Virus record (IMG/VR): IMGVR_UViG_3300043436_002340
Coordinates: 1-32,397 of that record
Length of the DNA: 32,397 nt
Strand: one strand, 5' to 3'
From: a virus
Both the position numbers and the translations under genes were made by a program. This document shows positions 23,096 through 30,429 of the stretch, piece by piece. Under the pieces are notes generated by a model. That model ran no database searches. It worked only from the letters and a program-made list of their open reading frames with translations, and was not told the DNA's origin. Positions within the stretch are counted from its first letter, which is position 1. Every line of letters begins with the position of its first letter.

Positions 23096-25437
23096 AGTTG
23101 TTCGATTATAAATGATACTGATACGATTGTTGCACTAACGTTTGTATGGTTATTAATCAACCTAAATACCAATTTGTCGCCTGCAATAGCTGTAAAGCTA
23201 TCGCTCAAATTAGAGCGTGTTCCCGATACTCCTGAAGCAGGCACCGTAACGGATAACGCAGTGCTGAGTTGATTTTGCATAACGTTAATTACTAATGAGC
23301 CTCCCGCACCTTGTTGATTAGAGGTATGTACATATAAATTTTTAACCGTACCTCCAAAGGGTATTGTAAATTCTCGGTTTGCGATATTGGTATTGAATGC
23401 AATAATACCCGATGAAATTGTACCGTATGTTGTTGTACTTGCTGGCACGCTTGCAATAAAACCACTACCATAAGCAATAACCCCGTAAGGTGTTGCGCCC
23501 AATAATTCCGATTTTAATTGTGCGGCTGTTATTGCAGTTGCTGAATTATCAGCGTTAATCCTTAAATAACGTATAGCATTTGGATTTGGCAGCGTTGCAA
23601 GGTTAGTACCTACCGTGGTGAAACCAACCGCATTTTGCTTGCCATTAAACGTGGCCCAATCAGCACTGGAAAGCGCGCCTCGATTTGAAGCTGAAGCCGT
23701 CGGGAGGCTGAAGGTATGCACCGAGCCCGCCGAGCTAATAGCGAAGTCGGTTCCCGCCGTGCCGACTGCGAGGTTTTGAACCTGAGCCGTTAACCCATTA
23801 ATCGCATTTACCCCCGTGCTGAGTGTGGTTATTACTTGGCTTAAGTGGCTGTTTTCAGTGTGTAGTTTAAGTGTGCGTCCCGAGGTCGTTACAAATACGC
23901 GCAAAGCTAACCTGTCGGTCAAAGTCATAACCGTTGGCGGTACTGCGAGAGCCGTAAAATAGGCGTCTATTGTGGTTCCGTTAGTAATATCCTCAGGCGT
24001 CGCCACGTCAGTAGCCAATAGCGTAAAAGCGGCCCCATCGTATTTATACAACTCAACGTAAAACGAGGGCGAGCCGCCACTTGAGGACGCATTAAAAAAA
24101 AGTTCTAAATTGAAATTACCTCCAGGAATTAGTAAAACGTTCGGGTCGTTTGCGTCCGTAATAAATTGCGCTATTAAGCCGTTACCCTGTGCATTCGTTC
24201 GGGTGAAATCCGTACCCGCTCCGAATACGGCCGTTTTACTCATTTGGTAATAAGTCGAACCGCCAATAGTACCTTGATTGATTGAGCCGTTTAAATAGTA
24301 GCTAACCGACGAACCGCCTCCGCCTGTTGTTGGAAAGTTGGCGAGTTGACCGTCGCCCCTTACATATTGCGTTGCGAGCCCCGCACCCGTTACGGCCAAC
24401 GTTCCCGCCGTGGTAATGGGTGAGCCCGTTACCGAGAAAGCCGCGGGCATAGTTAACGCCACCGAGGTAACCGTGCCAGTTGGTAATGTTGGCAGGTTAT
24501 CCAAATCGTTGTAATCATTCGAATAAGCAACCGCCCCGAGTTGGCCGTTTTTAAACTCATTAGAGGCCGCGTTAAATAGTAGCGTATCGTTTTGAGCTGG
24601 GCTTGAAATATCGACGTCCGTTAGGTCGTTTAATTCGGTGGGTATCGTTGGGAATGTTGTAAGATTACCTTTCCCATCTATATATTCGGTTTCGTCACCC
24701 GCGGCCGTTATTGCCAACGTGCCCGAGGTTGTAACAGGTGAGCCCGATACGTTAAAAGCGGCGGGAGCCGATAGGCCGACACTCGTAACCGTTCCGCCAC
24801 CGCCACCGCCACCGCTTGCGCTAATCGTAATCGTGCCCGAGCCATTGTCGGTTATCGTTACGTTTGTCCCTTGCTGTAAATTAAGCAACGATTGAGAGCC
24901 ATTATTAACCCCGTTCGTTTGAAGCAACAAACCAACGCCGCCACCTGAGCCGCCCGAACCCGAACCCCCTACCGTCCAGTCGGCGGGAATATCGCACGCC
25001 GACCAGTCCCACGGAACCGAAATAGTCAGGGTTAAATTAACCCCCGTTAGCGTATGGGTAAACTCTTTAATGAACGGCTCGATAGTGGCCGAACCTTCGA
25101 GCTCAACAGTTGGCCCGAATAGGACTAACCCGTTTTGGATTTCCGCTAGTAAGTCCTCGGCTAACTTTATGCAATCGCTCAGGCTTTCGCGCTGATATTC
25201 GGCGTCCGTTTCTTTGTCGCGTGGTAAATCGGCGAACGTCACAACGAACGTATAAAGGCGCGAGCCCGAGCGCGGTTCAACCTCCACGGGGAAAACGTGC
25301 ATCCACGGGAAGCGCTGTTCTTTTTCTAAATCCGTTTGGGCTAACTCGCCGTGAGTGAACGCCTCTATTAGATAGTGCCCCGACGCGAAGGCGCGGAACC
25401 GCTCGATTAATACGTTATAACTTATTTGGGTAATCAT
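23092..25437 (-). CDS. Tail fibre fused to an N-terminal tail-completion-like domain
   Basis: A 781-aa protein. Residues 1-~155 (VLIERFRAFASGHYLIEAFTHGEL, RLYTFVVTFADLPRD, LAEDLLAEIQNGLVLFGP) look like a compact tail-completion or minor tail domain. A glycine/serine hinge (GGSGSGGSGGGVG) follows. Two ~49-aa repeats begin GTVTSVGLSAPAAFNVSGSP and GTVTSVALTMPAAFSVTGSP, a pattern typical of phage fibres. There is a shaft-like region, then a distal beta domain (from ~600) with lower GC at 23.1-23.6 kb. The distal part is probably the receptor-binding region, and its base composition suggests replacement by recombination. Gene overlaps at both ends support coupled expression. Confidence 0.75.
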   Translation of the reverse strand: MITQISYNVLIERFRAFASGHYLIEAFTHGELAQTDLEKEQRFPWMHVFPVEVEPRSGSRLYTFVVTFADLPRDKETDAEYQRESLSDCIKLAEDLLAEIQNGLVLFGPTVELEGSATIEPFIKEFTHTLTGVNLTLTISVPWDWSACDIPADWTVGGSGSGGSGGGVGLLLQTNGVNNGSQSLLNLQQGTNVTITDNGSGTITISASGGGGGGGTVTSVGLSAPAAFNVSGSPVTTSGTLAITAAGDETEYIDGKGNLTTFPTIPTELNDLTDVDISSPAQNDTLLFNAASNEFKNGQLGAVAYSNDYNDLDNLPTLPTGTVTSVALTMPAAFSVTGSPITTAGTLAVTGAGLATQYVRGDGQLANFPTTGGGGSSVSYYLNGSINQGTIGGSTYYQMSKTAVFGAGTDFTRTNAQGNGLIAQFITDANDPNVLLIPGGNFNLELFFNASSSGGSPSFYVELYKYDGAAFTLLATDVATPEDITNGTTIDAYFTALAVPPTVMTLTDRLALRVFVTTSGRTLKLHTENSHLSQVITTLSTGVNAINGLTAQVQNLAVGTAGTDFAISSAGSVHTFSLPTASASNRGALSSADWATFNGKQNAVGFTTVGTNLATLPNPNAIRYLRINADNSATAITAAQLKSELLGATPYGVIAYGSGFIASVPASTTTYGTISSGIIAFNTNIANREFTIPFGGTVKNLYVHTSNQQGAGGSLVINVMQNQLSTALSVTVPASGVSGTRSNLSDSFTAIAGDKLVFRLINNHTNVSATIVSVSFIIEQL

Positions 25438-26185
25438 CTTCGTTGCTTCATTATTCTAATTTGCTCGCTATTGTAGTCCCTCATATAGCTCAAGTGAGTA
25501 AATATTGCGGTTATCGGCTGAGCTAAAACCGTTTCGTGTTTGGTTATATCATTTCCCGAAATCGACTCGAGTATGTGAAACCAACCCCACCGCGCTAATC
25601 CTGAGGGCGTGTAACTGTCGTTATCTCCGTCACTATCAGCTTGTCCAAATAGTCCAGAGAATTGTTCACTAATTCGGCGCTTAAACTTGAAAAAAAAAGC
25701 AACGCCCCCTGTATTCGGTCCATAGTTAAACACTTAACCGCGTCAATGTAACGAGGTACGCGCTCGCTATCGTATGGCTCCAAATTATAGAACGTCCCCA
25801 CCTGTTCCGCCACGGGTCTAAATAATATTGCCATAAGCTGAGGTAAGTTAGTATAGTTCGGTTCCTTACCTGTTGGCCAAACCGATTTAGCGAGCTGGTC
25901 CAAATCGGCCCACTCCTTAAACGTGAGTCCGTTTATATTCGGGTGGAACCCCAATTTAACCCCGTTAATTTCGATTATTGAGCCGTGGTTTTCTTTGCCC
26001 GTATTGCAAGCCGTCCCGAAAAGGTCGATTACCGTTTGCATCGTTGCGGCGGGCAACCCCTCGCAATATTCTCGGCTTTTGTTTATCGCCACCATAACAC
26101 GTTCCACGTCGTCGGCTGAGGTGTAAAACGTAACGAACCGCTCGAGGCTGATTTGGTCAATAGAAACAGGTATATATAGCTTCAT
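25434..26185 (-). CDS. Tail assembly chaperone, -1 frameshift fusion product (G-T type)
   Basis: Predicted 250-aa product made when ribosomes slip -1 at T TTT TTT (minus strand, 25697-25691) within a run of nine T. The first 165 residues come from the upstream frame and 85 from the downstream frame. The downstream part (LARWGWFHILESISGNDITKHETVLAQPITAIFTHLSYMRD) resembles the C-terminal part of tail chaperones that binds tape measure protein. The downstream frame has no ATG near its beginning (only a GTG at 25733) and its stop overlaps the fibre start, as expected if it is reached by slippage. The arrangement matches lambda G/GT, although here it lies upstream of the fibre genes and not next to the tape measure gene. 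Confidence 0.75.
25595..26185 (-). CDS. Tail assembly chaperone, unshifted product (G type)
   Basis: A 196-aa protein read without slippage. It has a mixed N-terminal domain (FVTFYTSADDVERVMVAINKS), then NHGSIIEINGVKLGFHPNINGLTFKEWADLDQL, LPQLMAILFRPVAEQ and a helical end. This LTxxEWxDL...LPxLMAILFRP pattern is typical of tail chaperones in Bacteroidota phages. After the slip site it carries only 31 further residues. It overlaps terminase small subunit by 4 bp. It should bind tape measure protein together with the shifted form and not be part of the virion. Confidence 0.8.
   Translation of the reverse strand: MKLYIPVSIDQISLERFVTFYTSADDVERVMVAINKSREYCEGLPAATMQTVIDLFGTACNTGKENHGSIIEINGVKLGFHPNINGLTFKEWADLDQLAKSVWPTGKEPNYTNLPQLMAILFRPVAEQVGTFYNLEPYDSERVPRYIDAVKCLTMDRIQGALLFFSSLSAELVNNSLDYLDKLIVTEITTVTRPQD
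25690..25698 (-). promoter_or_regulatory. Programmed -1 frameshift slippery site (T9)
   Basis: Nine T on the minus strand. In frame zero the codons are CTT TTT TTT TCA. The heptamer T TTT TTT (25697-25691) fits X XXY YYZ, and a -1 shift gives TTC AAG as the next codons, entering the 85-residue downstream frame. I did not identify a stimulating pseudoknot with confidence. Confidence 0.75.
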
Positions 26186-26538
26186 AGGTTTGCGCTGATA
26201 GTTATTATTGGTTGGTTATCGGCTCCCGTCAATTCCTGGCGCTCAACATAACCGCGTTTTTTGCCTTTCGTTTTCATGTAAAAAATAGTGGCGGCCGTAT
26301 CGCCGTCATTTATGAGCCCGTGCAATTTGCTCTCGGCAAAATCCAAAACCATATCGTCGACTTGTTCAACCGCCAATTTATACTCGGCGTCATTCTTTAA
26401 CCAATGGTAATGAATCTCGCGGCTCATTCCAACAGCGGCGGCGGCCTTGGTTACTATTCCCAAGTTAGCCTCGAGAGCTTCGATAAAGGCTCTTTTTTTG
26501 TTGTTAAAACCCGCGTAATCAATCTCGTTTTTTTCCAT
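26182..26538 (-). CDS. terS: Terminase small subunit
   Basis: A 118-aa DNA-binding protein that selects phage DNA for packaging. A helix-turn-helix lies at ~15-50 (FIEALEANLGIVTKAAAAVGMSREIHYHWLKND). The C-terminal part (DFAESKLHGLINDGDTAATIFYMKTKGKKRGYVERQEL) is the oligomerisation block seen in many Bacteroidota phage TerS proteins. It overlaps the chaperone gene. The large subunit is on the opposite strand more than 2 kb away, which is unusual. Confidence 0.88.
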   Translation of the reverse strand: MEKNEIDYAGFNNKKRAFIEALEANLGIVTKAAAAVGMSREIHYHWLKNDAEYKLAVEQVDDMVLDFAESKLHGLINDGDTAATIFYMKTKGKKRGYVERQELTGADNQPIITISANL

Positions 26539-26610
26539 ACCTCAAAAAGTCATTTTTCCCGTAAATACTACTGTTTCACCGACGGCGAAATCGCACTTCA
26601 GGGGTCTAAT

Positions 26611-26763
26611 TTAGTTATTAATTTGCAGTCGGTCGGCTTGGTATTGGCAAACCGCGTACCGCTGGGCCGCGTCGGGGTACTCTCGAATAACGAGGCTATC
26701 AGCCATACAGCGGCCTATAAATTCGTGGCGGTCCTCTTTTGGTTGTCTTATCGGTAGGGGCAT
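26611..26763 (-). CDS. Small protein with EYPDAAQRYAVC motif (50 aa)
   Basis: A 50-aa protein, MPLPIRQPKEDRHEFIGRCM..., with VIREYPDAAQRYAVCQYQ. The pattern MPxPxxxExxxxFIxRCMxD...EFPDxxQRxAVC is familiar from short phage proteins and from tails of head proteins near terminase genes. Its ATG overlaps the upstream TAA (TAATG). It is probably a packaging- or head-related accessory, inferred from the motif. Confidence 0.7.
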   Translation of the reverse strand: MPLPIRQPKEDRHEFIGRCMADSLVIREYPDAAQRYAVCQYQADRLQINN

Positions 26764-26867
26764 TATTTACGCTTTTTTGGGCCCGTTTTGGGCTTGTTGT
26801 TAGTTATGGTGAATATTTCCGCGAGTTCGTTTTTTATTCGCTTTAATAGTTCCTTTATTGCTTTCAT
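26763..26867 (-). CDS. Small basic protein (34 aa)
   Basis: A 34-aa Lys-rich frame, MKAIKELLKRIKNELAEIF..., ending PKKRK. It is joined to the 50-aa gene by a TAATG overlap. A 9-codon ATG frame at 26864-26893 ends across its start codon and could couple translation. There is no known domain; tight spacing is the main support. Confidence 0.5.
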   Translation of the reverse strand: MKAIKELLKRIKNELAEIFTITNNKPKTGPKKRK

Positions 26868-26920
26868 GCCTTAGTAACGGAAAGCCCGCCCATTTTTGCC
26901 CCGAATTGACCCGAGGGGGG

Positions 26921-27376
26921 TTAATCTTCGAGTCGGCCCGTTTCTGAGCGTAGATAGTTAATAACGGCTTTCGCGTTGCAACTAGCGCAACTAACGCGGC
27001 GGCCTGTCATCTTATAAACCCAATCGGCGGCGAGGCGTACGGTTGCCCCTGAAAGTTTACCGTCTGAAGGTAGCCCCGAAATGAAGGCGGCGAGCTCGCG
27101 GGCTTCTTCTTCATTCAATCGGTAGTAACCCCATTTATTGATAGGGCAACGCTCGAGGCTCCATTTAGATTTTTCAGGAATAAAGCAACCGCAAAGGCGC
27201 GTTTTTTTCCGATAGTGGGTTATTTGGTTATTTTCCTCGGCCTCGGCTAACTCCTCCTCGGTTAGTTTGCGGCCGACAATTATAGTCCCGCAAGAGTGGG
27301 TAGCTTGTTTAAAGTGTTTACAGCCCTTGCACGTCGTTAGACGTTGGGCCCGAATTGCTGGGGGTACGGTGAACAT
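26921..27376 (-). CDS. Cys-rich putative zinc-binding protein
   Basis: A 151-aa protein with cysteines at 16, 19, 29, 62, 64 and 77 (CKGC, CG, CGCF, C) and a second pair at 130/133 (CASC), enough for one or two zinc sites. The spacing resembles small phage proteins often found beside sigma-like or terminase genes in Bacteroidota phages. It overlaps the sigma-like gene by 59 bp. It could be a cofactor for late transcription or packaging; that is inference from position. Confidence 0.72.
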   Translation of the reverse strand: MFTVPPAIRAQRLTTCKGCKHFKQATHSCGTIIVGRKLTEEELAEAEENNQITHYRKKTRLCGCFIPEKSKWSLERCPINKWGYYRLNEEEARELAAFISGLPSDGKLSGATVRLAADWVYKMTGRRVSCASCNAKAVINYLRSETGRLED

Positions 27377-27869
27377 TTTTTTTTATTTTATTTATTGCTT
27401 TTTCAACTAAGCGGTATAACTCTTTGACGGGAATACCTGTAACGCGGCTCGCTTCTTTATAACTGAAGTCCTCAAACATATAGAGCCTCAAAATGGTAGC
27501 GTCTAATTCAGGCATGAGCGAAATATAGGCGTCTAAATATTCGTTATCTACTCTGGAGCCCATCCAAACGGGCACGGGTTCCCCAAGATGACGCTCACTT
27601 TCGCAGTCCCACTTTAACCCGAATTTGCTGTATTTAACGTGATAGCGACTACTCTTATCGGTTGCCATTAAAAAAAGGGCGCGGTTAACGTAAAATTCGA
27701 GCGTCCCCGCGGTGGCGAGCTCGGCCGCCTTTTCGGGTTGGTTTTCGAGTATCTTTAAAAGTGTTTCGTTTAAACAATCGTCGCCCTTTGCCTGAGAGCC
27801 AACTAGCCCGCGGGCGTATCGTCGCCACGTTGGATATAGTCTTTTTATTTCAGCCTCCAAAGTTTGCAA
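27318..27869 (-). CDS. Sigma-70-like late transcription factor
   Basis: A 183-aa protein with two blocks. A region-2-like block (residues ~10-75) has QAKGDDCLNETLLKILENQPE and LEFYVNRALFLMATDKSSRYHVKY. A region-4-like helix-turn-helix (~110-167) has LDATILRLYMFEDFSYKEASRVTGIPVKELYRLVEKAINKIKK. This is the shape of small ECF-type sigma factors, and similar genes occur in Bacteroidota phages. It is the first gene of the late strand, where I see no host-type promoter, so it is a good candidate for directing late transcription. The start is a TTG at 27869; no nearer ATG exists in frame. Confidence 0.78.
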   Translation of the reverse strand: MQTLEAEIKRLYPTWRRYARGLVGSQAKGDDCLNETLLKILENQPEKAAELATAGTLEFYVNRALFLMATDKSSRYHVKYSKFGLKWDCESERHLGEPVPVWMGSRVDNEYLDAYISLMPELDATILRLYMFEDFSYKEASRVTGIPVKELYRLVEKAINKIKKNVHRTPSNSGPTSNDVQGL

Positions 27870-27894
27870 TGTAGCAAAAGAACAACTAATTTTG
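27863..27894 (+). promoter_or_regulatory. Promoter P1 (Bacteroidota type)
   Basis: TTTG at 27863-27866, a 20-nt spacer and TAATTTTG at 27887-27894, an exact TAnnTTTG -7 box. The expected start is near 27901, about 43 bp before the first gene. The -33 box overlaps the start codon of the divergent sigma-like gene. The spacer holds the 19-bp element also present in P3. Confidence 0.75.
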
Positions 27895-27943
27895 CCCCAA
27901 GATACGGCGGCACGTTGCCCCGAGCAAAAAAATAACTGAACAA

Positions 27944-28081
27944 ATGGATATAACGATTAACGCCGCTTGGTTAATATTAGCCGCGGGGCTTATTGTGGTC
28001 GCTTTCGTGGCGGGCCACTTTCGCGGATGGTATGAGGCCCACGAGGATTTTTTTAACGAAAACAAACCCGACAATGAATAA
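27944..28081 (+). CDS. Small membrane protein (45 aa)
   Basis: A 45-aa protein with one N-terminal membrane segment (AAWLILAAGLIVVAFVAGHF) and an acidic tail (YEAHEDFFNENKPDNE). It is the first gene after P1 and overlaps the next by 8 bp. Early small membrane proteins in phages often affect the host envelope or superinfection; nothing in the sequence fixes the role. Confidence 0.65.
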   Translation: MDITINAAWLILAAGLIVVAFVAGHFRGWYEAHEDFFNENKPDNE

Positions 28082-28328
28082 CACCGCTACACTTTCGCCC
28101 GTGGGGGAATACCTCGAGGCGACCCGAAAGAAACTACAAAGCAACCCCCTGAGCCTATCAGCCCCAGCATACCGAGAAACGCTCGCTATTGGGCCCGAAA
28201 TGCTGGCTAACGAGGCCGAATTTGCGCGGGCCTGTTATATGGAGGGCTATAAAAAAGCGTTAGAAGATATTAAAGAAAATTTTAGCAATGCGAATAACGA
28301 CGCGAAAGCAAATGAGCAAACTCACTAA
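28074..28328 (+). CDS. Hypothetical protein (84 aa)
   Basis: An 84-aa mainly helical acidic protein (GEYLEATRKKLQSNPLSLSA, NEAEFARACYMEGYKKALEDIKENF). The block FARACYMEGYKKAL is helical with conserved-looking aromatic residues. I start at the ATG at 28074; an earlier in-frame GTG at 27993 would overlap the upstream gene heavily. It overlaps the next gene by 17 bp. Function unknown. Confidence 0.7.
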   Translation: MNNTATLSPVGEYLEATRKKLQSNPLSLSAPAYRETLAIGPEMLANEAEFARACYMEGYKKALEDIKENFSNANNDAKANEQTH

Positions 28329-28476
28329 CGACGAACTGAGGGGCCTACGTTGGCGTCTATTGGGTTACATACCTGAAAGCCGACCCGAGCGCGATAACCT
28401 TTATATGATTATAAAACGCTGTAAAGAGGAAATCGAATTTAGAAAACTAAAGAACCTATGGACGCAACCAAACTAA
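28312..28476 (+). CDS. Small hypothetical protein (54 aa)
   Basis: A 54-aa basic, helical protein, MSKLTNDELRGLRWRLLGYI..., ending LKNLWTQPN. It overlaps both neighbours. An upstream in-frame start at 28288 is possible but would extend into the previous gene. No domain recognised. Confidence 0.65.
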   Translation: MSKLTNDELRGLRWRLLGYIPESRPERDNLYMIIKRCKEEIEFRKLKNLWTQPN

Positions 28477-28643
28477 ACGCGATAGTTAACGAACATTTTG
28501 GAACCCGCGAATATTTTAGCCGCAAAATGAAGGTAAGCCGCTGGACGGCGTACCGTTGGTTAAAAAACCCCGAGCGAATGGATTTAGCCGACCTTCGAAG
28601 GCTGAGCACCATAACGGGCAAACCTCTAAACGAGTTAGTGTAA
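28458..28643 (+). CDS. Small helix-turn-helix protein (Cro/CI-like)
   Basis: A 61-aa DNA-binding protein. FGTREYFSRKMKVSRWTAYRWLKNPERMDLADLRRLSTITGKPLNEL is a compact helix-turn-helix of the XRE/Cro type (recognition helix around SRWTAYRWL). It is immediately followed by terL (TAATG overlap). It is the only clear single-domain repressor-type protein in the genome and a natural candidate to bind the repeats near 30 kb, though its place next to terL could also point to a packaging role. Confidence 0.8.
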   Translation: MDATKLNAIVNEHFGTREYFSRKMKVSRWTAYRWLKNPERMDLADLRRLSTITGKPLNELV

Positions 28644-29938
28644 TGGTTGAATTTTTGCCCAAACAAAAGGAATGTTTAAACGCCCTCGGGCTCGATAGTC
28701 CCGCCGAGGTTGTACTCTTCGGAGGTGCAGCAGGGGGCGCGAAATCGTTCACGGGTTGCGCGTGGCAAATTCAAAGGCGGCTAAAGTATCCAGGAACGCG
28801 CGGGCTAATCGGTCGGTCGAAACTCGATACACTCAAGAAAACCACGTTAAAAACGTTTTTCGAGGTGGCGGGAATGTTTGGGCTGAGGGCTAACGAACAT
28901 TATTCGTATAACGCTCAATCGCACGTAATAACGTTTTACAACGGTTCCGAAATAATTCTAAAAGATTTGTTCGCGTACCCCTCCGACCCCTCTTTTGATT
29001 CTTTGGGCTCGCTAGAAATTACCGACGCTTTTATAGACGAATGTAGTCAGGTTAGCAAAAAGGCTATTGATATCGTTCGGAGCCGTATTCGTTACCGCCT
29101 AAATCAATTTAAGCTCAGCCCGAAAACGTTGCTAACGTGTAACCCGTCGAAAGGCTGGCTATATAACGAATTTTTCGCCCCGTTTCGTTCGGGCCACCTT
29201 CCCGCGCATTTAGTTTTTATTCAATCGCGGGTGGCTGATAACCCCCACCTCCCCCCTACTTACGCCGAAACGCTCGCGCGGTTGCCTGAGGTGGACCGTA
29301 AAAGGCTATTAGAAGGGGACTGGGACTACGACGAAACATTAGACGCCCTTTTTACTACCGACGATTTGTTACGCTGTTTTCGAGGCCCTGAAGAAAGCGG
29401 GGAGTTATATATAACCGCCGACGTTGCCCGCCTTGGGAAAGATAGGACCGTTATTGCCCTTTGGCGTGGTTTGTCGCTCATTCAAATAATTGAGCTCAGA
29501 AAAAAGAAGATAGACGAAACGGCTTCGGTTATTCGCCAACTCGCGGACTTTAATAAAGTGAAACTATCCAACGTAATAGCCGACGCCGACGGGCTCGGGG
29601 CTGGGTTGGTAGACGTGCTCAAGTGCCGCGAGTTTCGTAACGGCTCAAGGGCAACTAAGCCCGAGCGGTTCGTAAACCTGAAGGCGGAATGTTTTTTTAA
29701 GCTCGCCGAACTGATAGAACTCAATCGAGTAATATTACCCCAAAACCACCGCGATACAATCGTTAAAGAGCTCGATTTAATACGCCGAAAGAACCCCGAC
29801 GGGGACGGTAAATTAGCAGTAACAGGCAAAGAGGAAATCCAACGCGTTCACGGCCTTTCGCCTGACTACGCCGACGCTATCGCCATGCGAATGTATTTCG
29901 AGTTATTCCCCAATTACGGGCGTTATTCCTATGCCTAA
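28643..29938 (+). CDS. terL: Terminase large subunit
   Basis: A 431-aa packaging motor and nuclease. Walker A GGAAGGAKS is at 27-35 and Walker B AFIDE at 129-133, followed by CSQVSKKAIDIVRSRIRYRL. TCNPSKGWLYNEFF (165-178) matches the coupling motif region. The RNase H-like nuclease carries Asp260 (YITADVARLGKDRTV), Asp314/Asp316 (VIADADGLGAG) and Asp408/Asp411 (SPDYADAIAM). I start at the ATG at 28643, which overlaps the HTH stop; the longer frame from 28556 is a different-frame run over the HTH gene. It is on the early strand, away from terS. Confidence 0.95.
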   Translation: MVEFLPKQKECLNALGLDSPAEVVLFGGAAGGAKSFTGCAWQIQRRLKYPGTRGLIGRSKLDTLKKTTLKTFFEVAGMFGLRANEHYSYNAQSHVITFYNGSEIILKDLFAYPSDPSFDSLGSLEITDAFIDECSQVSKKAIDIVRSRIRYRLNQFKLSPKTLLTCNPSKGWLYNEFFAPFRSGHLPAHLVFIQSRVADNPHLPPTYAETLARLPEVDRKRLLEGDWDYDETLDALFTTDDLLRCFRGPEESGELYITADVARLGKDRTVIALWRGLSLIQIIELRKKKIDETASVIRQLADFNKVKLSNVIADADGLGAGLVDVLKCREFRNGSRATKPERFVNLKAECFFKLAELIELNRVILPQNHRDTIVKELDLIRRKNPDGDGKLAVTGKEEIQRVHGLSPDYADAIAMRMYFELFPNYGRYSYA

Positions 29939-29940
29939 AC

Positions 29941-30025
29941 TCGATTAACATTTTTTAACAAATCGAAACGGCTCGATTTTAACAAATTTTAACATAATCG
30001 ATTGAATTTTAACAAATTTTAACTT
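29941..30025 (+). repeat. AT-rich direct repeats (operator or origin iterons)
   Basis: ATTTTAACAAATTTTAAC occurs exactly at 29976-29993 and 30006-30023, 30 bp apart (about three helical turns). A third partial copy TTTTAACAAAT is at 29953-29963. Between them AATCGA and TCGATT (29961-29978) form an inverted repeat, and ATCGAT lies at 29997-30002. The array ends at the -33 box of P2. It could be repressor binding sites, an origin, or both. Confidence 0.75.
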
Positions 30026-30054
30026 TTTGGGGTGTTGCAAATATACTACCTTTG
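30026..30054 (+). promoter_or_regulatory. Promoter P2 (Bacteroidota type)
   Basis: TTTG at 30026-30029, a 17-nt spacer and TACCTTTG at 30047-30054, an exact TAnnTTTG box. The start is expected near 30061, giving a leader of about 48 nt before the 82-aa gene. It is immediately downstream of the repeat array, so bound protein at the last repeat would touch the polymerase. Confidence 0.8.
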
Positions 30055-30108
30055 TAGGGTCCAAAGGGACGAACGTTATTTGAATTATTAACCCCTAAAA
30101 CTTAGAAC

Positions 30109-30357
30109 ATGAAAAAAGAGTTTACCGTGCGTCTAGTTGAATTGAAACGTTATGAGAACGGCGAAGCCTACGGAGGCGACGTTATCGACTACATAACGCG
30201 AACAACTAAAAAGGGCGCAATTAACGCCGCTAAAAAAGGCGTGAAAAGGCCCGAAATAATGAGCGCCTGGGTCGAAGAGGAAAACGTAGAATACGACCCA
30301 TTTCGCTGTTATATCTACAAAGGAGACACACACGTTACCGACCAAACGGGTTGGTAG
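30109..30357 (+). CDS. Hypothetical early protein (82 aa)
   Basis: An 82-aa protein with mixed composition (FTVRLVELKRYENGEAYGGDVIDYITRTTKKGAINAAKKG) and an acidic C-terminal half. It is the only gene between P2 and the terminator at 30364, so it forms its own small transcription unit at the regulatory hub. That placement suits an early regulator or host-takeover protein. No domain recognised. Confidence 0.75.
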   Translation: MKKEFTVRLVELKRYENGEAYGGDVIDYITRTTKKGAINAAKKGVKRPEIMSAWVEEENVEYDPFRCYIYKGDTHVTDQTGW

Positions 30358-30363
30358 AAACGG

Positions 30364-30384
30364 GGGGCGAAAGCCCCTTGTTTT
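30364..30384 (+). terminator. Terminator after the 82-aa early gene
   Basis: GGGGC (30364-30368) and GCCCC (30373-30377) close a GAAA tetraloop, followed by TTGTTTT. It is a short but stable GNRA hairpin 7 bp after the stop codon, separating the P2 unit from P3. Confidence 0.75.
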
Positions 30385-30429
30385 AACCCCTCAAAATTAT
30401 CTAACTTACTGATAATCAATATAGCAAAT

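Noticed and set aside
25434-25733. Independent 99-aa gene starting at GTG 25733
   Set aside because: No ATG and heavy overlap with the chaperone gene; a -1 frameshift at the T9 run explains the frame better.
26404-26757. 117-aa plus-strand frame at the terminase small subunit
   Set aside because: It is antisense to terS and the 50-aa gene, has no recognisable domain, and its codon pattern follows the minus strand.
27925-27934. Minus-strand promoter for the sigma-like gene (TATTTTTTTG)
   Set aside because: The -7 box is two bases too long and no -33 box is at a proper distance.
28556-28642. N-terminal extension of TerL
   Set aside because: It is an out-of-frame reading over the HTH gene; the ATG at 28643 is coupled to the HTH stop and precedes the ATPase domain.
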